A DNA stretch of 30,432 nucleotides from positions 59,914 to 90,345 of the forward strand of contig NZ_MKGQ01000014.1 in assembly GCF_001908105.1 (NCBI RefSeq). Direction: 5' to 3'. Both the position numbers and the translations under genes were made by a program. The DNA is from Xenorhabdus eapokensis (GTDB lineage: Bacteria > Pseudomonadota > Gammaproteobacteria > Enterobacterales > Enterobacteriaceae). Positions 1 through 7,650 of this stretch are shown here, piece after piece. The notes beneath the pieces are model-generated. The model made no database searches. It was not told the DNA's origin and worked only from the letters and a program-made list of their open reading frames with translations. The stretch's first letter is position 1, and each line of letters starts with the position of its first letter.

Positions 1-103
1 TCAGTCCTTCTTTTTGCTTTTTTGTGTCTGGAAAATCCAAATTCGCAAAAATGGGACTGAGTTTCTTTGATACTCCTACCATTTTGAAAAGTCATTTAGT
101 AGT

Positions 104-988
104 TTGAGAAGTCGAAAGCAGCAGAGAGAACATCCTCTTCATATGTCTGTTATTGGGAATTTAACGAAAAATAATGAACAAATTAAGCTACATACTCATT
201 GTCAGTTTTCAGATCAGGTTAATTTTGATTTAGTGTTTTTGCCTCCTATGTGGGGAAACCCATTTTCTTCTATGGCTGATAGAGAAGATATTCTTGAGTG
301 GCTGTGTAGGCAAAAAGATAATCAGGCTATCATCATTGCGACGGGAACAGGAGGATGTTGGTTAGCAAAAGCGGGTTTGCTTGAGGAAAAAACAGTAACA
401 ACTCATTGGTATTTCTATGACAAATTTGAGAGCCATTTCCCAACAGTGGATGTGAATCGTAAAGCGAGCATCACATATTGCGACAACATTTATTGTGTGA
501 GGAGTATTAATTCCCAAACGGAACTGCTCGTTTACCTTATCGCTCAATTTTTCAGTATCCCAATTGCTAAAATTATTGAGAAGCACTTTTTACATGAAGT
601 ATCACACTTTCAATCAGAACCATTTTTTCAAATCGGGGGTAATATGCAATTTGATGAAATGGTTTCAATAGCACAGAATTATATTAAGCAGCATGTTGAT
701 TCACAAATCACCATTAAAGATATTGCCACTTATGTTGGTGTATCGGAAAGTACTTTGATTCGTAGGTTTAAAGGGCAAATTGGTATTTCACCTCATAAAT
801 ATATACTGAATCACCGACTGTCAACAGCCAAACAATTGCTAATGGACAATAGCTTAACCTTACTGCATATTGCTCAATTAGTGGGATTTAAGGATGCTTA
901 TTACTTTAGTAAGATATTTGAACAACATTTCAAACTAACTCCAACCGCTTATCGTAAGTTGGTAAAAGCCAAAGTGTTCCATGCTTGA
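104..988 (+). CDS. GlxA-family AraC-type transcriptional regulator, N-terminus probably incomplete
   Basis: The C-terminal ~100 residues (about 190-290) form a double helix-turn-helix AraC/XylS DNA-binding domain: an IKDIATYVGVSESTLIRRFK segment, then a second helix pair ending in FKDAYYFSKIFEQHF and the usual LTPTAYRK. Residues ~35-150 resemble the DJ-1/PfpI-like domain of GlxA-type regulators (FDLVFLPP; a GTGGCWLAKAGLL turn followed by TTHW). The first codon of the open frame is TTG at 104, in frame with a stop at 68-70, and no ribosome binding site is evident. The family normally has another ~35-40 residues before this point. Frame 3 is open from the window edge to about 107 and encodes KMGLSFFDT, which resembles the missing start, so a frameshift near 85-105 may split the gene. 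ATG at 143 is another possible start. The regulated genes and ligand are unknown. The family is fairly sure; an intact gene is not. Confidence 0.7.
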   Translation: MRSRKQQREHPLHMSVIGNLTKNNEQIKLHTHCQFSDQVNFDLVFLPPMWGNPFSSMADREDILEWLCRQKDNQAIIIATGTGGCWLAKAGLLEEKTVTTHWYFYDKFESHFPTVDVNRKASITYCDNIYCVRSINSQTELLVYLIAQFFSIPIAKIIEKHFLHEVSHFQSEPFFQIGGNMQFDEMVSIAQNYIKQHVDSQITIKDIATYVGVSESTLIRRFKGQIGISPHKYILNHRLSTAKQLLMDNSLTLLHIAQLVGFKDAYYFSKIFEQHFKLTPTAYRKLVKAKVFHA

Positions 989-1007
989 TGAATAGGTTAA
1001 AAAGATA

Positions 1008-1066
1008 CTCATGCTAAATATTGCTCAAAATTATTACCAGTAAATCAAACAAACAACTAGCATGAG
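1008..1066. repeat. 9-bp inverted repeat between convergent genes
   Basis: CTCATGCTA (1008-1016) is repeated in perfect inverted form as TAGCATGAG (1058-1066), with a 41-nt AT-rich spacer. It lies between the ends of the AraC-type regulator gene and glk, which converge. It could form a long-loop transcript hairpin for either gene, but neither side has the T-run of an intrinsic terminator. Function is not established. Confidence 0.4.
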
Positions 1067-1090
1067 CGAATATAAATATCTCGGTTCTAT

Positions 1091-2059
1091 TTAACTAATC
1101 GCTTTACCTAGTGATTGGCGAATATAAGATCCCGCACCCAATAACCCCGATTTATCATAGGTAATCAGATACACAGGAATATCTTTTAAATAGTCCGTAA
1201 ATCTGCCTTTGTTTTCAAACCCTTGCCGGAAACCTGATTTTTGGAAGAAATCAAGGAAACGCGGGACGATCCCTCCTGCAATATAAACACCGCCAAATGC
1301 GCCAAGATTCAGCGCCAAATTCCCACCAAAACGCCCTAATGCGGTACAGAAGAGTTCTAACGCCTGTTTGCAGATAGGACAATTTTCACTCAGCGCGCGG
1401 TCAGAAATATCGCGAGGGGTAATATCTTCGGCAACGTGACCGTTAAGTTTCATCAGAGAACGGTAAATATTCACTAAACCAGGCCCAGAAAGGACACGTT
1501 CAGCGGAGACATGACCATATTTTTCACGCAGTACGCTCAACATATGATCTTCTTCCGTACTCTCTGGCGCAAAATCCACATGACCACCTTCGCCAGGTAA
1601 ACTCATCCATTGGGTTCCTGTGTGAATAAGATGTGCGACACCTAACCCAGTTCCTGCACCATAAACCGCAATGGGGCGTTTAGCCTGAGGTTGCTTTCCA
1701 CCAATCTGAATAACATCATCTGCCCCCAAAACCGGAATGGCGAGGGAAACGGCAGTAAAATCGTTAATCACCTCAAAACGTTCCCATCCCAGCGATGCTT
1801 TCATTTGGCTAACAGAAAAACGCCAACTGTGGTTGGTCATACTGATCACATCATCCGTCACCGGACAAGCAATAGCGATACAACCATATTTAACTTCACA
1901 GTTCTGCTGTTTCAAGTATTGGCGGATAACAATTTCAAGCGATGGATAATGTGCACAGGGATAGAATTCGACTGCGCTCAGTTGCCCAGTATCTACATCA
2001 CATAATGCCAGACGTGCATTTGTACCACCGATATCACCTACCAGGGCATAAGTTGTCAT
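1091..2059 (-). CDS. glk: Glucokinase
   Basis: This is the cytoplasmic ATP-dependent glucokinase that phosphorylates free glucose to glucose-6-phosphate, a route parallel to PTS uptake. The protein has 322 residues (E. coli Glk has 321) and resembles it throughout. The phosphate-binding motif [10 protein letters not shown] is at residues 8-17, the catalytic aspartate in EVINDFTA is D100, and GAGTGLG and SGPGL nucleotide-binding loops follow. ATG at 2059 has a strong AAGGAG site a few bases upstream on the minus strand. The gene stands alone, convergent with the AraC-type regulator gene and divergent from ghxP. I could not find a clear Cra/FruR operator upstream, though the E. coli gene is known to respond to that regulator. 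Identity is very likely. Confidence 0.96.
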   Translation of the reverse strand: MTTYALVGDIGGTNARLALCDVDTGQLSAVEFYPCAHYPSLEIVIRQYLKQQNCEVKYGCIAIACPVTDDVISMTNHSWRFSVSQMKASLGWERFEVINDFTAVSLAIPVLGADDVIQIGGKQPQAKRPIAVYGAGTGLGVAHLIHTGTQWMSLPGEGGHVDFAPESTEEDHMLSVLREKYGHVSAERVLSGPGLVNIYRSLMKLNGHVAEDITPRDISDRALSENCPICKQALELFCTALGRFGGNLALNLGAFGGVYIAGGIVPRFLDFFQKSGFRQGFENKGRFTDYLKDIPVYLITYDKSGLLGAGSYIRQSLGKAIS

Positions 2060-2490
2060 GGTTTATCTCCTTAATTCTTACAGAAATCCTAATGAACCAG
2101 TCAAAAATCGAATTGAGGGGATTTTACACAAGGTCAGGCTTAAAGACCGCATAAAAATGTGTCGATATGGCGCAGGATCCAGATAATTTTGCATCGGACA
2201 CATATCCTTTAGTTTTCGAGTCACTTTAACCTACTGAATAGGCGTTTTATCATCCTCAATGTGATTATCGCTTGATTCTTATCCCTGATTCACTGGATAA
2301 TCGTCCGCCTCAAATTTTCTCACAGTTTCTTTATCCAGGAAGCCAAACGATTGCGCAAACGAATGGCTAAACCAATGAACACGGCACTGATTGTTATTAT
2401 CTTGTGACATAATCGTTTTCGTTTGGAGAGGTGAAGAAATAGGATGAGCGTTTTTTAAAGCGATATATTTAACAGAAGCAGGGGAAAAAC
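2060..2490. other. Divergent glk-ghxP intergenic region (431 bp)
   Basis: This gap separates the glk start (minus strand) from the ghxP start (plus strand) and should carry both promoters. The one recognisable site is a candidate PurR operator at 2407-2422. An open frame of 77 codons on the minus strand (2279-2512) has no ribosome binding site, overlaps the ghxP start and matches no family I know, so I do not call it a gene. I see no repeats, hairpins with T-tails or riboswitch-like folds in the rest. Confidence 0.6.
2407..2422. promoter_or_regulatory. Candidate PurR operator upstream of ghxP
   Basis: ACATAATCGTTTTCGT matches the PurR operator ACGCAAACGTTTTCGT at 13 of 16 positions, with a perfect right half. 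It lies about 70 bp before the ghxP start, where repression by PurR would make sense for a purine-base permease. In E. coli, yjcD is a known member of the PurR regulon. The match was made by eye against a remembered consensus. Confidence 0.6.
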
Positions 2491-3837
2491 ATGTCTGGTA
2501 TGCAGGCACCAACTCAATGCAAACTCGATAGGTATTTTAAGATTACTGAACGCGGATCGACGGTACGTCAGGAAATTCTTGCCGGATTAACGACATTTTT
2601 GGCGATGGTTTATTCCGTTATTGTGGTACCAGGGATGCTTGGGCAAGCCGGATTTCCTCATACCGCCGTGTTTATTTCTGTTTGTCTGGTGACCGGTATT
2701 GGTTCGTTATTGATGGGATTGTGGGTTAATTTGCCAATGGCGATTGGTTGTGCGATCTCATTGACTGCATTTACCGCATTTAGCCTGGTATTAGGGCAGC
2801 AGGTAAGCATTCCCGTGGCACTCGGTGCGGTGTTCCTGATGGGATGTCTGTTTACGTTAATTTCAGTAACGGGCGTGCGAGCTTGGATTTTGCGTAATAT
2901 GCCAATGGGCATTGCACATGGAACGGGCATTGGCATCGGGTTGTTTTTATTGTTGATTGCAGCTAATGGTGTTGGCTTGGTGATTAAGAATCCACACGTA
3001 GGTTTGCCTGTTGCGTTTGGTTCATTGAATTCATTTCCAGTCGTTATGACGCTATTGGGACTGGCAGGCATTATCGGTCTGGAGCGAAAAAAAGTGCCGG
3101 GCGGTATTCTGTTGGTGATTATCGCAATTTCTATCATCGGTTTGATTTTTGATCCAGCCGTTAAATATCAAGGATTGTTTAAGTTTCCTACATTGGGGGA
3201 AGATGGCCTGTCCCTGATGTTCAGTATGGATATACTGGGAGCGTTACAGCCTATTGTATTACCTAGTGTTTTGGCGCTGGTAATGACAGCAATATTTGAT
3301 GCAACAGGTACAATTCGGGCTGTGGCGGGACAAGCCAATTTATTGGATAAGAGAGGCCAGATTATCAATGGTGGCAAGGCACTGACCGCAGATTCTGTTA
3401 GTAGTATTTTTGCCGGCGCGATCGGTTCTTCCCCCGCCGCGGTTTATATTGAGTCTGCCGCAGGAACCGCTGCTGGCGGAAAAACGGGTTTAACCGCCTC
3501 CATTGTTGGTATTTTATTCCTGTTGATTTTATTCCTGTCTCCGCTGTCGTATTTGGTTCCTGGCTATGCTACGGCTCCTGCCTTGATGTATGTCGGATTA
3601 CTGATGCTGAGTAATGTGCGAAAGCTGAATTTTGATGATTTTGTTGATGCAATGTCAGGTTTATTGTGCGCTGTATTTATCGTGCTGACTTGTAATATTG
3701 TCACAGGTATTATGCTGGGTTTCAGTGCGCTGGTTGTTGGGCGTATTTTTTCGGGCGAATGGCGTAAACTGAATATTGGTACAGTGATACTTGCCATTAT
3801 ATTAGTGGTATTTTATGCCGGAAATTGGGCCATCTAA
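2491..3837 (+). CDS. ghxP: Guanine/hypoxanthine permease GhxP (YjcD), NCS2/AzgA-like family
   Basis: This is an inner-membrane proton symporter that brings guanine and hypoxanthine into the cell for purine salvage. It has 448 residues (E. coli YjcD has 449) and near-identical blocks throughout: RGSTVRQE near residue 22, [37 protein letters not shown], the [18 protein letters not shown] loop, the [18 protein letters not shown] motif and the [11 protein letters not shown] end. About 12-14 hydrophobic segments can be read. ATG at 2491 has an AGGGG site about 7-10 bases upstream. The next gene on this strand is yjcE, as in E. coli. The paralogue GhxQ is an alternative, but the sequence reads as the YjcD type. 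A candidate PurR operator sits upstream. Confidence 0.92.
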   Translation: MSGMQAPTQCKLDRYFKITERGSTVRQEILAGLTTFLAMVYSVIVVPGMLGQAGFPHTAVFISVCLVTGIGSLLMGLWVNLPMAIGCAISLTAFTAFSLVLGQQVSIPVALGAVFLMGCLFTLISVTGVRAWILRNMPMGIAHGTGIGIGLFLLLIAANGVGLVIKNPHVGLPVAFGSLNSFPVVMTLLGLAGIIGLERKKVPGGILLVIIAISIIGLIFDPAVKYQGLFKFPTLGEDGLSLMFSMDILGALQPIVLPSVLALVMTAIFDATGTIRAVAGQANLLDKRGQIINGGKALTADSVSSIFAGAIGSSPAAVYIESAAGTAAGGKTGLTASIVGILFLLILFLSPLSYLVPGYATAPALMYVGLLMLSNVRKLNFDDFVDAMSGLLCAVFIVLTCNIVTGIMLGFSALVVGRIFSGEWRKLNIGTVILAIILVVFYAGNWAI

Positions 3838-3847
3838 TTAAAATAGA

Positions 3848-3873
3848 ATGCGCAAACAATAGGGTTTGCGCAT
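3848..3873 (+). terminator. Hairpin after ghxP, possible terminator
   Basis: A perfect 10-bp stem, ATGCGCAAAC (3848-3857) with GTTTGCGCAT (3864-3873), encloses a 6-nt loop and starts 10 bp after the ghxP stop codon. The following bases (cccttcac) are not a T-run, so it may act only as a weak terminator or a 3'-end stabiliser. Confidence 0.5.
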
Positions 3874-3983
3874 CCCTTCACATCCTTACTATTCCAATGT
3901 TAGTCATACAGTGATTGCCAGGCACATTCTAAAAAGTATTAATTTTTCAACACGCTCAAGTCGATAAGCATAAAATAGAAAAA

Positions 3984-4005
3984 TGAATCAATATTTATTG
4001 ATTCA
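3984..4005. repeat. 22-bp perfect AT-rich palindrome upstream of yjcE
   Basis: TGAATCAATA (3984-3993) and TATTGATTCA (3996-4005) are exact reverse complements separated by TT. The site lies about 125-145 bp before the yjcE start codon in an AT-rich stretch. A dimeric regulator operator is the simplest reading; a short RNA hairpin is the alternative. I do not recognise the half-site. Confidence 0.5.
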
Positions 4006-4130
4006 CTATGTGATTGCTTTTTGATTTTCTTTAATAACTGTAATATTTATGGTTATTAGCGCTATTATTAACAGTAAAAAACAGTCACAATCTTTCCACT
4101 GACGGATTTTTGGCAATTTGTAAGGGTAAC

Positions 4131-5780
4131 ATGGAAATATTCTTTACTATCTTGATCTTGATTTTGGTGGTGTCAGTTTCTGGTGTTCTTACTAAAATGA
4201 TTCCATTCCGTATCCCCTTGCCGATAGTGCAAATAGCAATGGGAGCGTTGCTGGCCTGGCCTCATTTTGGTTTACACGTTACTTTCGATCCTGAACTCTT
4301 CCTTGTTTTACTTATTCCTCCTTTGTTATTTGTTGATGGCTGGAAAACACCGACCAGGGAATTTTTCCAGCATGGACGTGAAATCGTCATTTTGGTTTTA
4401 GTGTTGGTATTGGTGACGGTTGTTGGTATTGGTTATTTGATCTATTGGTTACTGCCGAGTATTCCGCTTATTGCTGCCTTTGCACTGGCGGCGGTATTAT
4501 CCCCAACAGATGCGGTGGCATTGTCATCAATTGTTGGAAAAGGGCGTATCCCTAAAAATATGATGAGCGTGCTGGAAGGGGAAGCATTAATGAATGATGC
4601 TTCGGGTCTGGTGGCGCTGAAATTTGCCGTGGCAATTGCCATGGGCACGATGGTCTTTACTGTCACTGGCGCAACGGTGGAATTTTTCAAGGTTGCGATT
4701 GGTGGTTTGCTGTCAGGTATTGCTATCACATGGTTATACAGTAAATCACTGCGATTAATGAGTCGCTGGAGTGGGGATGATCCTGCAACTCAAATCATGT
4801 TTATGATGCTGTTGCCGTTTGCTTCTTATATGATTGCTGAACATATCGGTGTATCCGGGATTCTGGCTGCGGTTGCCGCAGGTATGACTATCAGTAAGGC
4901 AGGCGTGATCCGCAATGCACCACTGGATATGCGTTTGCGTGCCGATAATGTATGGGGAATGCTGGCCTTTGTCTTCAATGGCCTGGTGTTTATCATGCTG
5001 GGACTGCAATTACCGGACATTTGGGAAACATCGGTGGCTCAAGCTGAACTTGACCCAAATGTTGAAACCTGGATGCTGTTCGCTGCCGTTGGCGTCATTT
5101 ACGTTGCGCTGGTATTACTGCGATTCAGTTGGTTATGGCTGATGAAAAATATCAGCAAGATGCTGATAAAGAAAAAACCGCTTCATTTTGCTTCCTATAC
5201 GACCCGTGAGTTGTGGTTGGCTTCATTTGCGGGTGTTCGTGGCGCAATTACGCTGGCAGGTGCGCTGTCTGTGCCATTGTTCTTGCCGGATGGTGATCCG
5301 TTTCCAGCACGTTATCAGTTGATTTTCATTGCTGCGGGCGTGATTCTGTGCTCCCTCTTTGTCGGGGTTATCGGTTTACCTTTGCTGCTACGTGGCATGA
5401 AAGTCGGTGATAAGCTGGCAGATCTCAATGAAATCAGAATGGCAAAAGCGGCAATGGCGGAAGTTGCTATTGTCAGTATGAATAAGATGGAAGAGCGTCT
5501 GTCGGCCAACACTGAAGAAAAACTGGATGCAGAAGTTATTAGTGAAATTGCTTCTCGCGTTACCGGTTATTTACGGCGTCGTACTGCGGGAACGGATGAA
5601 ATCGAGCATAACCTGATGGTTGAAGATTTGGAGCGTCGCTTCCGCTTGACGGCATTAAGGGCTGAACGAGGAGAGTTATATCACCTGCGTGCAACCCGTA
5701 AGATTAGTAATGAAACACTACAAACGTTGCTGCATGATCTTGATTTGCTAGAAGCGCTTTTAGTGGAAAAAGATCAATAA
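4131..5780 (+). CDS. yjcE: Cation/proton antiporter YjcE (NhaP/CPA1 family)
   Basis: This is an inner-membrane Na+(K+)/H+ antiporter of the CPA1 group, with about 12 membrane segments and a hydrophilic C-terminal tail (residues ~430-549) rich in charged helices. From ATG at 4131 (GGGTAAC just upstream) the protein has 549 residues, the E. coli YjcE length. An upstream TTG at 4110 would add seven residues and is less likely. The CPA1 transport motifs are present: SPTDAVALS with D127 and the ND pair N155-D156 in LMNDASGLVALKF. Also visible are FDPELFLVLLIPPLLFVDGWKT near the start and the C-terminal RKISNETLQTLLHDLDLLEALL. It follows ghxP as in E. coli, but the 293-bp gap with a hairpin suggests its own promoter. 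The transported ion cannot be told from sequence. Confidence 0.92.
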   Translation: MEIFFTILILILVVSVSGVLTKMIPFRIPLPIVQIAMGALLAWPHFGLHVTFDPELFLVLLIPPLLFVDGWKTPTREFFQHGREIVILVLVLVLVTVVGIGYLIYWLLPSIPLIAAFALAAVLSPTDAVALSSIVGKGRIPKNMMSVLEGEALMNDASGLVALKFAVAIAMGTMVFTVTGATVEFFKVAIGGLLSGIAITWLYSKSLRLMSRWSGDDPATQIMFMMLLPFASYMIAEHIGVSGILAAVAAGMTISKAGVIRNAPLDMRLRADNVWGMLAFVFNGLVFIMLGLQLPDIWETSVAQAELDPNVETWMLFAAVGVIYVALVLLRFSWLWLMKNISKMLIKKKPLHFASYTTRELWLASFAGVRGAITLAGALSVPLFLPDGDPFPARYQLIFIAAGVILCSLFVGVIGLPLLLRGMKVGDKLADLNEIRMAKAAMAEVAIVSMNKMEERLSANTEEKLDAEVISEIASRVTGYLRRRTAGTDEIEHNLMVEDLERRFRLTALRAERGELYHLRATRKISNETLQTLLHDLDLLEALLVEKDQ

Positions 5781-5801
5781 AAGGTAAAAGACCAATAAAT
5801 T

Positions 5802-6701
5802 ATGTGGCTGTTAACGATCACAACATTTTTGTGGGCCGCCTCATTTAGCCTGATTGGCGCTTATCTCGCCGGTCAGGTTGATAGCTGGTTTTCGGTTCTT
5901 GTCAGGGTCATGTTGGCAGCAATGGTATTTTTACCATTTTTGCGTTGGCGTGGGTTATCTCTGAAAGTTATTTCACTGTATATGGCTGTCGGTGCCTGTC
6001 AGCTTGGTGTGATGTATTTGTTTGTATTTCATGCCTATCACTATCTGACTGTGGCAGAATTTTTGCTGTTTACCATTATGACGCCGCTCTATGTCACATT
6101 AGTTTATGATCTGATGGGACGCCAGCGGTTGCGCTGGGGTTATGCCTTGAGTTCTTTATTGGCAGTGATTGGTGCAGCGATTATTCGTTATGACCGATTG
6201 AGTGAATCTTTCTGGATTGGCTTGCTGTTAGTGCAATTGGCAAATATTTTCTTTGCGATTGGTCAGGTCGGTTATAAGCGCTTGATGGAGATCCACCCGA
6301 TCCCACAACGAGTGGCATTTTCATGGTTCTACCTGGGCGCTTGTGTTGTTGCCATCATCGGCTGGTTAATGTTTGGTGATCCGCAAAAATTACCAACAAC
6401 TCAGCTACAGTGGGGCGTTTTGATTTGGCTGGGTGTTGGTGCGTCGGGGATTGGCTACTTTATGTGGAACTATGGTGCCACTCAAGTGGATGCCGGAACA
6501 CTGGCAATTATGAATAATATGTTGGTTCCGGCAGGGTTATTGGTCAATTTTGCTATTTGGCAGCAGCACCCTAACTGGCTGAGTTTTACCATTGGAGGCA
6601 GCCTGATTGTTGCGTCACTTTGGGTGCATCACCGTTGGATACTGAAACCCGTTTCACAAACGGCAAATTGTCCACCGCGTGCTGGCGCGCAGAACGAATA
6701 A
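5802..6701 (+). CDS. yigM: Biotin permease YigM/BioP (EamA/DMT superfamily)
   Basis: This ten-helix inner-membrane carrier has two EamA-type halves and 299 residues, as in E. coli YigM, which is reported as a biotin importer. Matching segments include [11 protein letters not shown], the first-half [48 protein letters not shown] and the second-half [26 protein letters not shown] at 5802 begins 21 bp after the yjcE stop, so co-transcription with yjcE is possible; the site upstream (AAAGG) is weak. The 3' end overlaps metR by 116 bp in opposite orientation. The yigM-metR-metE grouping is the same as in E. coli, which supports the assignment. Confidence 0.9.
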   Translation: MWLLTITTFLWAASFSLIGAYLAGQVDSWFSVLVRVMLAAMVFLPFLRWRGLSLKVISLYMAVGACQLGVMYLFVFHAYHYLTVAEFLLFTIMTPLYVTLVYDLMGRQRLRWGYALSSLLAVIGAAIIRYDRLSESFWIGLLLVQLANIFFAIGQVGYKRLMEIHPIPQRVAFSWFYLGACVVAIIGWLMFGDPQKLPTTQLQWGVLIWLGVGASGIGYFMWNYGATQVDAGTLAIMNNMLVPAGLLVNFAIWQQHPNWLSFTIGGSLIVASLWVHHRWILKPVSQTANCPPRAGAQNE

Positions 6702-7542
6702 AAGTATCAATAGCGGGTTGGCGCTGCTCCCCCTCTCGGCTGGCAGCGTACAATCTGCTCCATAATCCTTCTCCCAATGTTTGGGTTACAACCAACCCTT
6801 GTCTTTCGAACGTTTCCACCGCCCAGTGTGGTAACGCGGCAATACCCAATCGAGCGGCAACCATCTGAATCAGCAATAGCGTATTATCGACAGTTTTTAA
6901 TGTCGGGGTAATTTCCGCAGGCTGGAGAAAACGTCGCCAGATATCCAGCCGTTGGCGCTGAACCGGATAAATCAGCAAAGTTTCAGCGGCGAGATCTTGT
7001 GGACGAATGTCGCGTTTATTTGCCAGTGGATGGTCTGGTGCGATCACCAACTTCACTTCGTAATCAAACAGTGGCGTATAGTGCAGATTACTGTCTGCAA
7101 TAATGTCAGATGTCAGAACGATATCCAGTTCTCGTTTTTGCAGTGCCGGTTGAGGATCAAATGTCACACCAGATTTAAAGTCCACATTAACCTGTGGCCA
7201 ACTTTCACGAAAACGCTTAAGTGCTGGTGTTAACCATTGAATACAGCTATGACATTCAATGGCAATGCGTAAGTTTGTCTTTTCCGGCTCATGGCATTGA
7301 CGTAGGGAATCTGTTACCAAGGGTAAGACTTGTTCTGCCAACTTTAATAACACTTCTCCTTGAGCCGTTAGCTTCAAAGGTTGGCTTTTACGAATGAATA
7401 ACTTAAATCCCAGCCGATGTTCTAATTCACTGAACTGATGAGAAAGGGCAGATTGCGTTTGATGCAAATGATTTGCCGCTGCTGCGAGTGAGCCACAATG
7501 GTTCAGTGCTTGTAGTGTTTTTAAGTGTTTTAGTTCGATCAT
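6586..7542 (-). CDS. metR: LysR-type methionine regulator MetR
   Basis: MetR is a LysR-family activator of methionine genes, using homocysteine as co-effector, and it activates metE. The 318-residue protein (E. coli 317) has an N-terminal winged helix-turn-helix at ~1-60 ([20 protein letters not shown], then [19 protein letters not shown]) and a substrate-binding domain containing [26 protein letters not shown] and [23 protein letters not shown] at 7542 is on the minus strand and diverges from metE. A perfect MetR recognition site overlaps this start codon, which suggests autorepression. The last 116 bp run under the 3' end of yigM, so the C-terminal tail is constrained by an opposing reading frame. 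Confidence 0.96.
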   Translation of the reverse strand: MIELKHLKTLQALNHCGSLAAAANHLHQTQSALSHQFSELEHRLGFKLFIRKSQPLKLTAQGEVLLKLAEQVLPLVTDSLRQCHEPEKTNLRIAIECHSCIQWLTPALKRFRESWPQVNVDFKSGVTFDPQPALQKRELDIVLTSDIIADSNLHYTPLFDYEVKLVIAPDHPLANKRDIRPQDLAAETLLIYPVQRQRLDIWRRFLQPAEITPTLKTVDNTLLLIQMVAARLGIAALPHWAVETFERQGLVVTQTLGEGLWSRLYAASREGEQRQPAIDTFIRSARQHAVDNLPFVKRVSVSNGDAPKVTQQSGCLQW

Positions 7543-7554
7543 GAAAAACCTTCA
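7542..7554. promoter_or_regulatory. MetR binding site in the metR-metE gap
   Basis: TGAAAAACCTTCA fits the MetR consensus TGAA-N5-TTCA exactly. It overlaps the first base of the metR start codon and lies about 95-110 bp upstream of the metE start. This placement suits activation of metE together with repression of metR itself. No second perfect copy is visible; a half-match begins near 7563. Confidence 0.7.
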
Positions 7555-7606
7555 AGATGATAATGAATAATTTGCGCTTGTGGTTTATACACTACCTGTT
7601 GATTAT

Positions 7607-7630
7607 AGAAGTGTAAACATCTAGACGGCT
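7607..7630. promoter_or_regulatory. Three tandem MetJ (met box) repeats before metE
   Basis: Three abutting 8-mers resemble the met box AGACGTCT: AGAAGTGT (7607-7614, 6/8), AAACATCT (7615-7622, 6/8) and AGACGGCT (7623-7630, 7/8). MetJ with S-adenosylmethionine binds arrays of two or more such boxes cooperatively. The array ends 20 bp before the metE start codon, where it would repress transcription. Confidence 0.65.
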
Positions 7631-7650
7631 AAAATTTTACGGGTGACGAC

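Noticed and set aside
2279..2512. 77-codon minus-strand ORF in the glk-ghxP gap
   Set aside because: It overlaps the ghxP start and ribosome binding site, has no site of its own from either possible start, and resembles no family I know. The gap is better explained as regulatory DNA with a PurR-like operator.
2658..3137. 159-codon minus-strand ORF inside ghxP
   Set aside because: Antisense to conserved permease helices; its composition mirrors the hydrophobic codons of the real gene.
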